A DNA stretch of 64,000 nucleotides, taken from JBBSBL01 sp963735885. Lineage in GTDB: Bacteria; Actinomycetota; Thermoleophilia; Solirubrobacterales; Solirubrobacteraceae. Shown piece after piece: positions 27,401 to 33,874 of the stretch. How positions within the stretch are numbered: position 1 is the stretch's first letter; each line of letters opens with the position of its first letter. The DNA is taken from positions 372,001 to 436,000 of the forward strand of contig CAVTMP010000004.1 of assembly GCA_963735885.1 (NCBI GenBank), written 5' to 3'. The position numbers and the translations under genes are program-made. The notes beneath the pieces were generated by a model. That model was not told where the DNA came from and made no database searches. It saw nothing but the letters and a program-made list of their open reading frames with translations.

Positions 27401-28164
27401 CCGGCACGAGGCTCGCCGACCTCGCCGAGGACCGCGAGGACGAACGCATCACGCTCGAGCAGGTGCGGGTCCAGCCGCGCAAGGTGATCACGTCGCCCGA
27501 GTGGTCCGGCATCGAGAGCCGCACCCGCCGCTACTCCCCGTTCACCGTCAACGTCGATCGCGACGTGCCGTGGCGCACGCTCACCGGGCGCCAGCACTTC
27601 TACCTCGACCACGAATGGATGCTCGAGCTCGGCGAGGGCCTGCCGGCCTACCGTCCGCCGCTCGCCGTGGCTCGTCACGAGGCGGGCGAGCTCGACCCGG
27701 GCGAGGCGGAGGTCGTCGTCCGCTGGATCACGCCCCACTCCAAGTGGTCGATCCACTCGGAGTTCCAGGACAACCTGCGGATGCTCGAGCTCTTCCGCGG
27801 CGGCCCGGTCGTGTGGCTCTCGCCACCTGACGCCGAGCGCATCGGCGCGACCGACAACGACTGGGTCGAGGTCGTCAACCGCAACGGGGTCATCGCCTGC
27901 CGCGCCGTGGTGTCCCACCGGATCCCGGCCGGCAGCGCGTTCATGTACCACTCGCAGGATCGGCACGTGAACGTGCCGATCAGCGAGACGTCCGGCACCC
28001 GGGGCGGCACCGACAACTCGGTCACCCGGATCATGATCAAGCCGACGCACCTCATCGGCGGGTACGCGCAGCTGAGCTGGGGCTTCAACTACTACGGCGC
28101 GATCGGCAGCCAGCGTGACGAGCTCACGATCGTCCGGCGCCGACGGTCCGAGGTGACGTACTGA
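24478..28164 (+). CDS. narG: Respiratory nitrate reductase alpha subunit
   Basis: 1,228 residues, full length and free of frameshifts. N-terminal HGVNCTGSCSWKVYVKDGLV with the His/Cys ligands of the FS0 cluster and the following RGCPRGASFSWY; then molybdopterin-binding regions such as NSSYVVLWGSNVPQTRTPDA, VMGAGTNHWYHGDQIYRSML, and LDLFTTIDFRMNGSALYSDI. C-terminal YAQLSWGFNYYGAIGSQRDE. Reduces nitrate to nitrite at the bis-MGD molybdenum cofactor, on the membrane with NarH and NarI. ATG at 24478 is 79 bp from the divergent regulator. Ends with overlap of narH at base 28164. Confidence 0.96.
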   Translation: MADRSPTEPVPALPGPRHFRSAEPGDANRDRPDRWRTTSRHSREWEALYRDRWSHDKVVRTTHGVNCTGSCSWKVYVKDGLVTWETQQTDYPSNGPDVPEYEPRGCPRGASFSWYVYSPVRVRHPYVRGALLRLYRTELARTGDPVDAWAAIVDDPEKAASYKSQRGLGGFVRSSWDEVSEIIAAAHVHTTKRHGPDRIVGFSPIPAMSTVSYAAGTRFLSLIGGVCLSFYDWYADLPPASPQIWGDQTDVPESADWWNSSYVVLWGSNVPQTRTPDAHFMTEARYKGQKVVVVSPDYAGHTKFADHWLNAEPGTDAALALAMAHVIVKEHYVERRTPYFDDYAKRRTDLPFLVSLRERDGAWVTDRFLRANEVGDTSEHADWKTVVVDEATGEPVVPNGSLGFRWGEEGAGRWNLELGATSPRLSLLGAHDELVPVDLPRFEVGGTEGGGVMRRGVPARRVGGRLVTTVFDLLCAQLGVAREGLPGDWPSGDDDPLPCTPAWQQEHTGVDAALVTRIAREFARNAEVTEGRSMIVMGAGTNHWYHGDQIYRSMLTLVLLCGCQGVNGGGWAHYVGQEKVRPITGFGVAAFATDWTRPPRQQATTSFWYLATDQYRYERFGVDELTSPLGNGSLSGRHFADTIAQSTRMGWLPSHPTLNRNPLDLCDEADAAGVAPADHVVEELRAGRLRFAAEDPDDPANFPRILTLWRANLLGSSSKGHEYFLRHLLGVGQNAVRAEETPEDRRPTEVAWRDEAPTGKLDLFTTIDFRMNGSALYSDIVLPAATWYEKNDISSTDLHPFVHAFSEAVLPPWEARTDWSAFEKVAEQFQRLAKTHLGVRRDLVAAPLLHDTPEELAQPGGDVRDWTRGECDPVPGRTMPKLVVVERDYGAIHDKLTALGPLVESAGIAWKGITWKPEQEVEELRALNGVVRGGVADGRPRLTRDVHVAETIFRLSGTTNGRLAVEGFRELERRTGTRLADLAEDREDERITLEQVRVQPRKVITSPEWSGIESRTRRYSPFTVNVDRDVPWRTLTGRQHFYLDHEWMLELGEGLPAYRPPLAVARHEAGELDPGEAEVVVRWITPHSKWSIHSEFQDNLRMLELFRGGPVVWLSPPDAERIGATDNDWVEVVNRNGVIACRAVVSHRIPAGSAFMYHSQDRHVNVPISETSGTRGGTDNSVTRIMIKPTHLIGGYAQLSWGFNYYGAIGSQRDELTIVRRRRSEVTY

Positions 28165-28944
28165 TGCGGGTCATGGCGCAGGTCGGCATGGTCATGAACC
28201 TCGACAAGTGCATCGGCTGCCACACGTGCTCGGTGACCTGCAAGAACGTGTGGACGAACCGGACCGGCGCGGAGTACATGTGGTTCAACGACGTCGAGAC
28301 GAAGCCCGGCGTCGGGTATCCGAAGGGCTGGGAGGACCAGGCGCACTGGCGCGGGGGCTGGAAGCTCGACCGCCGCGGCCGCCTGCGCCTGCGCTCCGGC
28401 GGCCCGCTGCGAAAGCTCGCCTCGATCTTCGCCAACCCCGACCTCCCCGACCTGGACGACTACTACGAGCCCTGGACCTACGACTACGAGTCCCTGGTCA
28501 CCTCGGGGCCCCGGCGCCACCAGCCGGTCGCCCGACCCGTGTCGCGCGTGACCGGCGCGCCGCTCGACATCACCTGGGGACCCAACTGGGAGGACGACCT
28601 CGGCGGCGGCCCCGAGCAGGTCCGCCTGGACCCGAACCTCCGCGACGGAGTCGAGGAGCAGGTTCGGGCCGAGTACGAGTCCGTGTTCATGATGTACCTG
28701 CCGCGCATCTGCGAGCACTGCCTGAACCCGGCGTGTGTCGCGTCGTGCCCGTCGGGAGCGATGTACAAGCGCGAGGAGGACGGCATCGTCCTCGTCGACC
28801 AGGAGCGCTGCCGCGGCTGGCGGATGTGCGTCAGCGGGTGCCCGTACAAGAAGGTCTACTTCAACTGGCACACCGGCAAGGCGGAGAAGTGCACGCTCTG
28901 CTACCCGCGGATCGAGGCGGGCATGCCGACGATCTGCTCGGAGA
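28164..28944 (+). pseudogene. narH: Nitrate reductase beta subunit, 3' half missing
   Basis: About 260 residues of normal NarH: DKCIGCHTCSVTCKNVW (first cluster), ICEHCLNPACVASCPSGAMY, CRGWRMCVSGCPYKKVYFNW (3Fe-4S with Trp) and KCTLCYPRIEAGMPTICSET. Directly after ICSET the next Cys (CVGR in relatives) is lost and sequence of narJ follows in another frame. Full NarH is about 500 residues, so roughly 240-280 residues of the C-terminus are absent. The original frame runs on to 29264 without natural sequence. As read, no functional beta subunit is made. A deletion or assembly collapse of about 1 kb covering the narH end and narJ start is the simplest reading. Confidence 0.88.
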
Positions 28945-29340
28945 CGTGGGTACTTCCGCGACGGCGACCGGCGGCAGCGCGGCGCCACGCTGCTGGGCCT
29001 CAAGCGCCGCTACCGCGAGGCGGGGCTCGAGCTCGAGGGGGGCGAGCTGCCCGACTACCTGCCGGCGATCCTCGAGTTCGCCGCCCTCGCGCCGGGCCCG
29101 GACGCCGACGCCGTGCTCGGCAGGATGCGACCGGGGATCGAGCTGCTGCGCGCCGCCCTCCGCGACATGGACAGCCCCTACGCGTGGCTGCTCGACGCGG
29201 TCGTCGCGACCCTGCCCCCGCCCTCCGACGCCGCGCTGGCCGAGGCGGCGCGGATCGCGCGTGAAGGACCGCCCGACGAGGACGTCGGGCTCGAGCCGTT
29301 CGCGCCGCCCGAGGTCATGCCTCCCCTGGGGGCGCTCCCG
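28945..29340 (+). pseudogene. narJ: Nitrate reductase chaperone NarJ, 5' part missing
   Basis: Starts abruptly at YFRDGDRRQRGATLLGLKRR and continues with GLELEGGELPDYLPAILEFA and LLRAALRDMDSPYAWLLDAV, the central and C-terminal helices of NarJ. The first ~80-100 residues are missing, absorbed in the narH/narJ junction. NarJ normally delivers the molybdenum cofactor to NarG. The frame continues without stop into narI. A TGA overlaps the putative narI GTG in another frame, so a one-base loss in the nearby C/G runs could have erased the normal narJ stop. Confidence 0.8.
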
Positions 29341-30123
29341 GTGACCGGGCCGGCCACGAGCCGCGCGGCGACGTTCCTCTGGGTCGTCCTGCCCTATCTC
29401 GCGATCGCGACGTTCGTCCTGGGCCACGTCTGGCGCTACCGCCGCGACCAGTTCACGTGGACGACACGCTCGACCCAGCTCCTGGAGGGCCGCTGGCTGC
29501 GGGTCGGGGGGCCGCTCTTCCACCTCGGGCTGCTGGCCGTGATCGGTGGCCACGTCATCGGCATCCTCGTCCCGCAGTCGTGGACGGCGTCGCTCGGGAT
29601 CGGCGAAGACGCCTACCGCGCGTTCTCGGCGACGATGGGCACCCTCGCCGGGGTCGCGACGCTGGCCGGGCTGGGGATCCTCGTCGTGCGTCGGCTCGCG
29701 AACCCGCGGGTGGCGGCGACGACCCGCGGCTGGGACGTCGTGGTCATGGCGCTGCTCGCGGTCATGATCCTCACCGGGATGTGGAACACCTCGATCCACA
29801 ACCTCCTCGAAGGCGGCTACAACTACCGGGAGACCGTCTCGCCGTGGTTTCGCGGGCTGTTCCTGCTCAGCCCGGATCCCCGGCTCATGACCGGCGCAGG
29901 GGTGCCGTTGAGCTACCAGGTGCACGCGGCGTGCGGCTGGCTGCTGCTCATGGTGTGGCCGTTCAGCCGGCTCGTCCACGCCTGGAGCGTGCCGCTCGCC
30001 TACCTCCGTCGCCGTCCCATCGTCTACCGCGCCCGCGCGCCGCAGGCCGTGCGCGCGGGGGCCGGCGGCGTCAGCGCCGCCAGCACACCTCCGAGTGAAA
30101 GAAGGGCCCATGTCCGCTCCTGA
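29341..30123 (+). CDS. narI: Nitrate reductase gamma subunit (cytochrome b)
   Basis: 260 residues from GTG 29341, which begins about nine codons before the first membrane helix. Five helices: FLWVVLPYLAIATFVLGHVW, PLFHLGLLAVIGGHVIGILV (heme His), ATMGTLAGVATLAGLGILVV, VVVMALLAVMILTGMW, and VHAACGWLLLMVWPFSRLVH (two heme His). Takes electrons from menaquinol to the NarGH dimer. In frame with the narJ remnant, so a NarJ-NarI fusion cannot be excluded. The last 14 bases overlap narK. Confidence 0.9.
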   Translation: MTGPATSRAATFLWVVLPYLAIATFVLGHVWRYRRDQFTWTTRSTQLLEGRWLRVGGPLFHLGLLAVIGGHVIGILVPQSWTASLGIGEDAYRAFSATMGTLAGVATLAGLGILVVRRLANPRVAATTRGWDVVVMALLAVMILTGMWNTSIHNLLEGGYNYRETVSPWFRGLFLLSPDPRLMTGAGVPLSYQVHAACGWLLLMVWPFSRLVHAWSVPLAYLRRRPIVYRARAPQAVRAGAGGVSAASTPPSERRAHVRS

Positions 30124-31354
30124 TCGCGGCGGCGCGCGGGCGGGGAACCCGCTCGCGCTCACGCTCGCCACGCTCTCCTTCGGCCTGTGCTTCTACGCGT
30201 GGTCGCTGCTCGGGCCGCTCGGTCCGGACCTCCAGGACCAGCTCGGGCTCTCCGAGACCGAGCTCGCCCTCACGGTCGCGGTCCCGGTCCTGCTCGGCTC
30301 GCTGATGCGGATCCCGCTCGGCGTGCTCACGGATCGCTACGGCGGACGGCGCGTCTTCACGGCGCTCATGGCCTTCACCCCGATCCCGCTCGCCGGCCTG
30401 GCGCTGTTCAACGACTCGTGGGGCGCCGTGCTCGCGTTCGGCTTCCTGCTCGGGTTCGCGGGCGCGTCGTTCGCCGTGGGCGTCCCGTTCGTCAACCGCT
30501 GGTATCCGGCCGGCCGGCAGGGGGTCGCGCTCGGCATCTACGGGGTCGGCATGGGCGGCACGGTGCTCGGGGCGCTCACCGCCCCGAGGATCGCCAAGGC
30601 GACGAGCCTCGCCGTGCCGTTCTGGATCGCCGCGGCCGCCCTCGCGATCATGGCGGTCGTGTTCTGGGTGGTCGCGCGCGACGCCCCGGCGCCCGCCGGC
30701 GCGGCGCGTGGCTCGATGTTCGCCGGGCTGGCCGCGTTCACCGGCAAGGGCAGCGTCCGCGCCTGGGCGCTCGCGCTCTTCTACTTCATGGCCTTCGGCG
30801 GCTTCGTCGCGATGTTCCTCTACCTGCCGAAGCTCCTCCACGGCGTCCATCACCTCACGAAGACCGACGCCGGCTCCCGCGCCGCGGGGTTCGCCCTGCT
30901 CGCCGTCGCGGCGCGGCCGCTCGGCGGCTGGCTGTCGGATCGGATCGGCGCGCGCAACGTGCTGACCGCCTCGTTCGTCGGGACCGTCGTCCTCGCGCTC
31001 GTGCTCGCGGGGACCTATACGCACATGGTCCCGCTCACCCTCGCCTGTCTCACGATGGCGGTGTTCCTCGGCCTCGGAACGGGCGGGGTGTTCAAGCTCG
31101 TCCCGCAGTGGTACCCCGACCGGGTCGGCGCGGTCACCGGCGTCGTCGGCGCGGCGGGGGGCCTCGGCGGGTTCTTCCCACCGCTCGTGATGGCGATCGT
31201 GAAGTCGCAGACCGGCTCGTACGCGCTCGGCTTCGGGCTCATGGCGGTCGTCGGGGCGATCGCGCTGCTCGTGCTGATCGCGGTGAGCCGCCACGGCGGC
31301 ACGCCGGCCGCGTCGGCGAGCGACGAGCGCCCGGGCTCGCTCGTCTCCACCTGA
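30110..31354 (+). CDS. narK: Nitrate/nitrite transporter, MFS
   Basis: 414 residues with twelve membrane helices. The NarK/NNP signature glycine-rich helices are visible: GFAGASFAVGVPFVNRWYPA and GVVGAAGGLGGFFPPLVMAI, with the conserved Arg in LLGSLMRIPLGVLTDRYGGR. Imports nitrate or exchanges it for nitrite across the membrane. Start ATG 30110 is preceded by GAAGGG. An in-frame GTG at 30095 would add five residues. The start lies inside the end of narI, so narG to narK is one unit. Followed by a hairpin at 31381-31412 and convergent with the thiolase gene. Confidence 0.93.
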   Translation: MSAPDRGGARAGNPLALTLATLSFGLCFYAWSLLGPLGPDLQDQLGLSETELALTVAVPVLLGSLMRIPLGVLTDRYGGRRVFTALMAFTPIPLAGLALFNDSWGAVLAFGFLLGFAGASFAVGVPFVNRWYPAGRQGVALGIYGVGMGGTVLGALTAPRIAKATSLAVPFWIAAAALAIMAVVFWVVARDAPAPAGAARGSMFAGLAAFTGKGSVRAWALALFYFMAFGGFVAMFLYLPKLLHGVHHLTKTDAGSRAAGFALLAVAARPLGGWLSDRIGARNVLTASFVGTVVLALVLAGTYTHMVPLTLACLTMAVFLGLGTGGVFKLVPQWYPDRVGAVTGVVGAAGGLGGFFPPLVMAIVKSQTGSYALGFGLMAVVGAIALLVLIAVSRHGGTPAASASDERPGSLVST

Positions 31355-31380
31355 TCCCGGCGCCGGCGACCCGGGGGCGG

Positions 31381-31412
31381 CGGTCCCGCCGACGCTCGCG
31401 CCGGCGGGACCG
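31381..31412. terminator. Bidirectional hairpin between narK and thiolase
   Basis: CGGTCCCGCCG (31381-31391) and CGGCGGGACCG (31402-31412) form an 11-bp perfect stem in the 72-bp gap between two convergent stops. Confidence 0.6.
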
Positions 31413-31426
31413 GATGGCCACCGCTA

Positions 31427-32593
31427 CTAGTTCAGCCGCTCCACGATCATCGCCTCGCCCTGGCCCTGGGCGACGCACATCGTCTCCAGGCCGATCGTCC
31501 CGTCGACGGTGTCGAGGTCGTTGAGCAGCGTCGTCATGATCCGCACCCCGGTCATCCCGAACGGGTGGCCGAGCGCGATCGCCCCGCCGTGGGGGTTCAG
31601 CTTGTCGAACTCGAAGCCGACCTCCTCGGCGATCGGCAGCACCTGCGCCGCGAACGCCTCGTTGAGCTCGTAGACGTCGACGTCGCCGATCGCCATGCCG
31701 GCGCGCTCCAGCGCCTTCTTGATCGCGCCGATCGGCGCGACGCCCATGTACTCGGGCTCGTTGCCCCACGTCGCCGCGGTGATGATGCGGGCCCGCGGCT
31801 TCAGGCCCAGCTCCGCGGCCTTCTCCTCGCTCATGACGATGGCCGCCGCCGCGCCGTCGTTGAGCGGGCAGGAGTTGCCCGCGGTGACCGTCCCGCCCGG
31901 CTTGAACGCCGGGTCGAGCGAGGCGAGCTTCTCCAGCGTCGAGGAGGCGCGCGGCCCGTCGTCCTTCGCGACCTCGGTCCCGTCGGCCAGGGTCACCGGC
32001 ACGATCTCGCGATCGAAGATCCCGGCCTCCTGGGCGGCGACGGCGCGCTCCTGAGAGCGCTGCGCGTAGGCGTCCTGGGCCTCGCGGGAGACGCCGTAGC
32101 GCTCGGCGACGTTCTCCGCGGTGAGCCCCATCGCGATGTAGGCGTTGGGCTGCCCGGGCTCCTTGCCCTGGAGCTTCTCGTTCTGGTCCTCGGGGTGGGC
32201 GGCCTCCTGCGCGGCGTTGTAGCCGGAGACGAACTCGACCCCGGCGGCCACGAAGGTGTCGCCCTGCCCCACGGCGACGCTGTTCGCGGCGGCGCGGATG
32301 GCGTCGAGCCCCGAGGCGCAGTACCGCGAGACGGTGGAGCCGTTGGTCCCCGCCCCGAGCTTGTCGGAGAGCAGGACGGAGATCCGCCCGATGTTGTTGG
32401 CCTGCAGGCCCTGCGGGAGCCCGCAGCCGGCGATGACCTCCTCGACGGTCGAGGGGTCGACGCCGGGATTGCGCTCGAGCACCTGGTCGATCGCGAAGGC
32501 CAGCGTCTCGTCGGGTCGCAGCGTGGCGAGCGAGCCCTTGAAGGCGCGGCCGATCGGCGTCCTGATCGCGTCGACGATCACGGCTTGCGGCAT
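31427..32593 (-). CDS. Acetyl-CoA acetyltransferase (thiolase)
   Basis: 388 residues, standard thiolase length, without frame breaks. Active site nucleophile in SRYCASGLDAIRAA (~residue 88), His in NPHGGAIALGHPFGMTG (~343) and second Cys in LETMCVAQGQGEAM (~374). Condenses or cleaves acetyl-CoA units in fatty acid or amino acid degradation, in the cytoplasm. ATG 32593 has AAAGGA upstream. Its leader holds a 22-bp direct repeat (32616-32670). Gene neighbours offer no pathway context. Confidence 0.92.
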   Translation of the reverse strand: MPQAVIVDAIRTPIGRAFKGSLATLRPDETLAFAIDQVLERNPGVDPSTVEEVIAGCGLPQGLQANNIGRISVLLSDKLGAGTNGSTVSRYCASGLDAIRAAANSVAVGQGDTFVAAGVEFVSGYNAAQEAAHPEDQNEKLQGKEPGQPNAYIAMGLTAENVAERYGVSREAQDAYAQRSQERAVAAQEAGIFDREIVPVTLADGTEVAKDDGPRASSTLEKLASLDPAFKPGGTVTAGNSCPLNDGAAAAIVMSEEKAAELGLKPRARIITAATWGNEPEYMGVAPIGAIKKALERAGMAIGDVDVYELNEAFAAQVLPIAEEVGFEFDKLNPHGGAIALGHPFGMTGVRIMTTLLNDLDTVDGTIGLETMCVAQGQGEAMIVERLN

Positions 32594-32615
32594 GGTGGTC
32601 CTTTCGGTGATGACG

Positions 32616-32670
32616 CCCGGCGGTCGCACTCCACGGGCAGGTTTACCCCCCGGCGGTCGCACTCCACGGG
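32616..32670. repeat. Two direct copies of a 22-bp sequence in the thiolase leader
   Basis: The 22 bases at 32616-32637 and at 32649-32670 are identical; copies begin 33 bp apart (three turns of DNA). Core GGCGGTCGCACTCCACGGG. They lie 23-77 bp upstream of the thiolase start, where operators or promoter elements are expected, and just downstream of the amphi-Trp gene locus on the map. Confidence 0.6.
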
Positions 32671-32694
32671 GCCTGACAGGGGAAGTCTATCCGC

Positions 32695-32913
32695 TCACCA
32701 GGTGAGCTCGATCTCCACCTCGCGCTCGTCGTCCTCGATCTCGACCTCGACCTTCATCCGGATCTCGTCGGGGACCTTGACGACGAACCGCATGCCGCCG
32801 CGCTCCATGACGACGTCGTTGCCGGACGCGAGCTCGTCGGCGATCTCGTGGAGCCGGGCGGCCGCCTCCTCGCGGCGCAGCGTCTGCTTGTCCTCCAGCT
32901 TGGCGATGTCCAT
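32695..32913 (-). CDS. Amphi-Trp domain protein
   Basis: 72 residues that cover the entire small domain: helix DKQTLRREEAAARLHEIADE, strand NDVVMERGGMRFVVKVPDE and the acidic strand ending EVEIELTW, with the closing Trp of the family. Function unknown; members are small soluble proteins. ATG 32913 is preceded by GAAGGAGCC. It precedes the thiolase gene on the same strand by about 100 bp, so the thiolase may be partly cotranscribed with it. Confidence 0.75.
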   Translation of the reverse strand: MDIAKLEDKQTLRREEAAARLHEIADELASGNDVVMERGGMRFVVKVPDEIRMKVEVEIEDDEREVEIELTW

Positions 32914-33002
32914 CGGGCGGCTCCTTCGGGCGGGGGTGGCGATCAGCGTACCCCTCTCCCCCGGGCGGACCTGCTCGAGGCCCGGGACGAGCGGGACTCG
33001 GG

Positions 33003-33830
33003 CTAGCCGCGCCGCAGCCGGGCGAGGGCGACGCGCGCCCGCAGGACCCGGCCGGCCGGCGGCTCCCCGGGCCGCGCGGAGGGCAGCTCGAGCCTCGGCT
33101 CGACGGCCAGGGCCCCGACCCGCTCGCCCACCAGCGCCGCGACCGTGGCGCGCTGGTGGCGGCGCGGCTGGCCCGGCGTCCCCAGCTCCCACGAGGACGA
33201 GAACCCCACGTCGTGGAGCAGGGCATGGAGCGAGGACCGGGTGAGCCAGAAGCTGTGCTCGTTGTCGAGCGAGGCGCGGATGCTCGCCTCCTTCTCCACG
33301 GCGCCGGTCTCCGCGGCGAACTCGCGGTAGCGCAGCCCGGCGTACGGTCGACCCGCGCTCGCGGCGCGGGCCACCGGACCCCAGGCCACCTCCGTGTCGA
33401 CGATCGTCAGTCGCGAGCACGCCCCGCGCATCCGCTCGGCGAGGGCGACGACGTCGTCGAGCTCCAGGTGGTAGAGCAGCCCGCTGCAGAGGATCACGTC
33501 GAAGCGGCCGAGCGCCGCCCAGTCGAGCGTCCGGACATCGGCGAGGCGCGGCTGCAGGCGGGCGCCGAGGTCGAGTGCGTCCCGCACGGCCTCGATGTCC
33601 GCGACGTTCGCCGCCCGACCCTCGACGGCGAGGACCTCGGCCCCGCGCGCGGCCAGCTCCGCGGCGAGGACCCCGCTGCCGGCGCCGAGATCGAGGGCCC
33701 GGACGCCGTCGAGGTCCCCGGCACGGACGAAGTCGGTGACCGCCTGCGCCACGGCGCGCGCCCGAGCCGCGCCCTCGGGCGAGCCGACGTAGCCGAACGC
33801 GCGCGCGCCGCGAGGGGTCTGGACGCCCAT
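33003..33830 (-). CDS. SAM-dependent methyltransferase, class I
   Basis: 275 residues. Motif I VRALDLGAGSGVLAAELAAR (~44-63) with the acidic residue of VLAVEGRA that binds the SAM ribose, then LADVRTLDWAAL and FDVILCSGLLYHLELDD (motif IV area), fit a Rossmann-fold methyltransferase. The C-terminal part (SFWLTRSSLHALLHDVGFSS) is common to small-molecule methyltransferases. Substrate unknown. ATG 33830; no clear operon partner, though the HD-GYP gene lies upstream on the same strand 45 bp away. Confidence 0.82.
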   Translation of the reverse strand: MGVQTPRGARAFGYVGSPEGAARARAVAQAVTDFVRAGDLDGVRALDLGAGSGVLAAELAARGAEVLAVEGRAANVADIEAVRDALDLGARLQPRLADVRTLDWAALGRFDVILCSGLLYHLELDDVVALAERMRGACSRLTIVDTEVAWGPVARAASAGRPYAGLRYREFAAETGAVEKEASIRASLDNEHSFWLTRSSLHALLHDVGFSSSWELGTPGQPRRHQRATVAALVGERVGALAVEPRLELPSARPGEPPAGRVLRARVALARLRRG

Positions 33831-33874
33831 GCCGCCGGATACTAGATGAGCGTTTCGCGCGGTCGGACGGCCGG

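Noticed and set aside
24385..28050. 1,221-codon open frame antisense to narG
   Set aside because: It is the codon shadow of a GC-rich gene: composition is Arg/Val/Leu/Asp-heavy without domain motifs, while narG on the plus strand is fully conserved.
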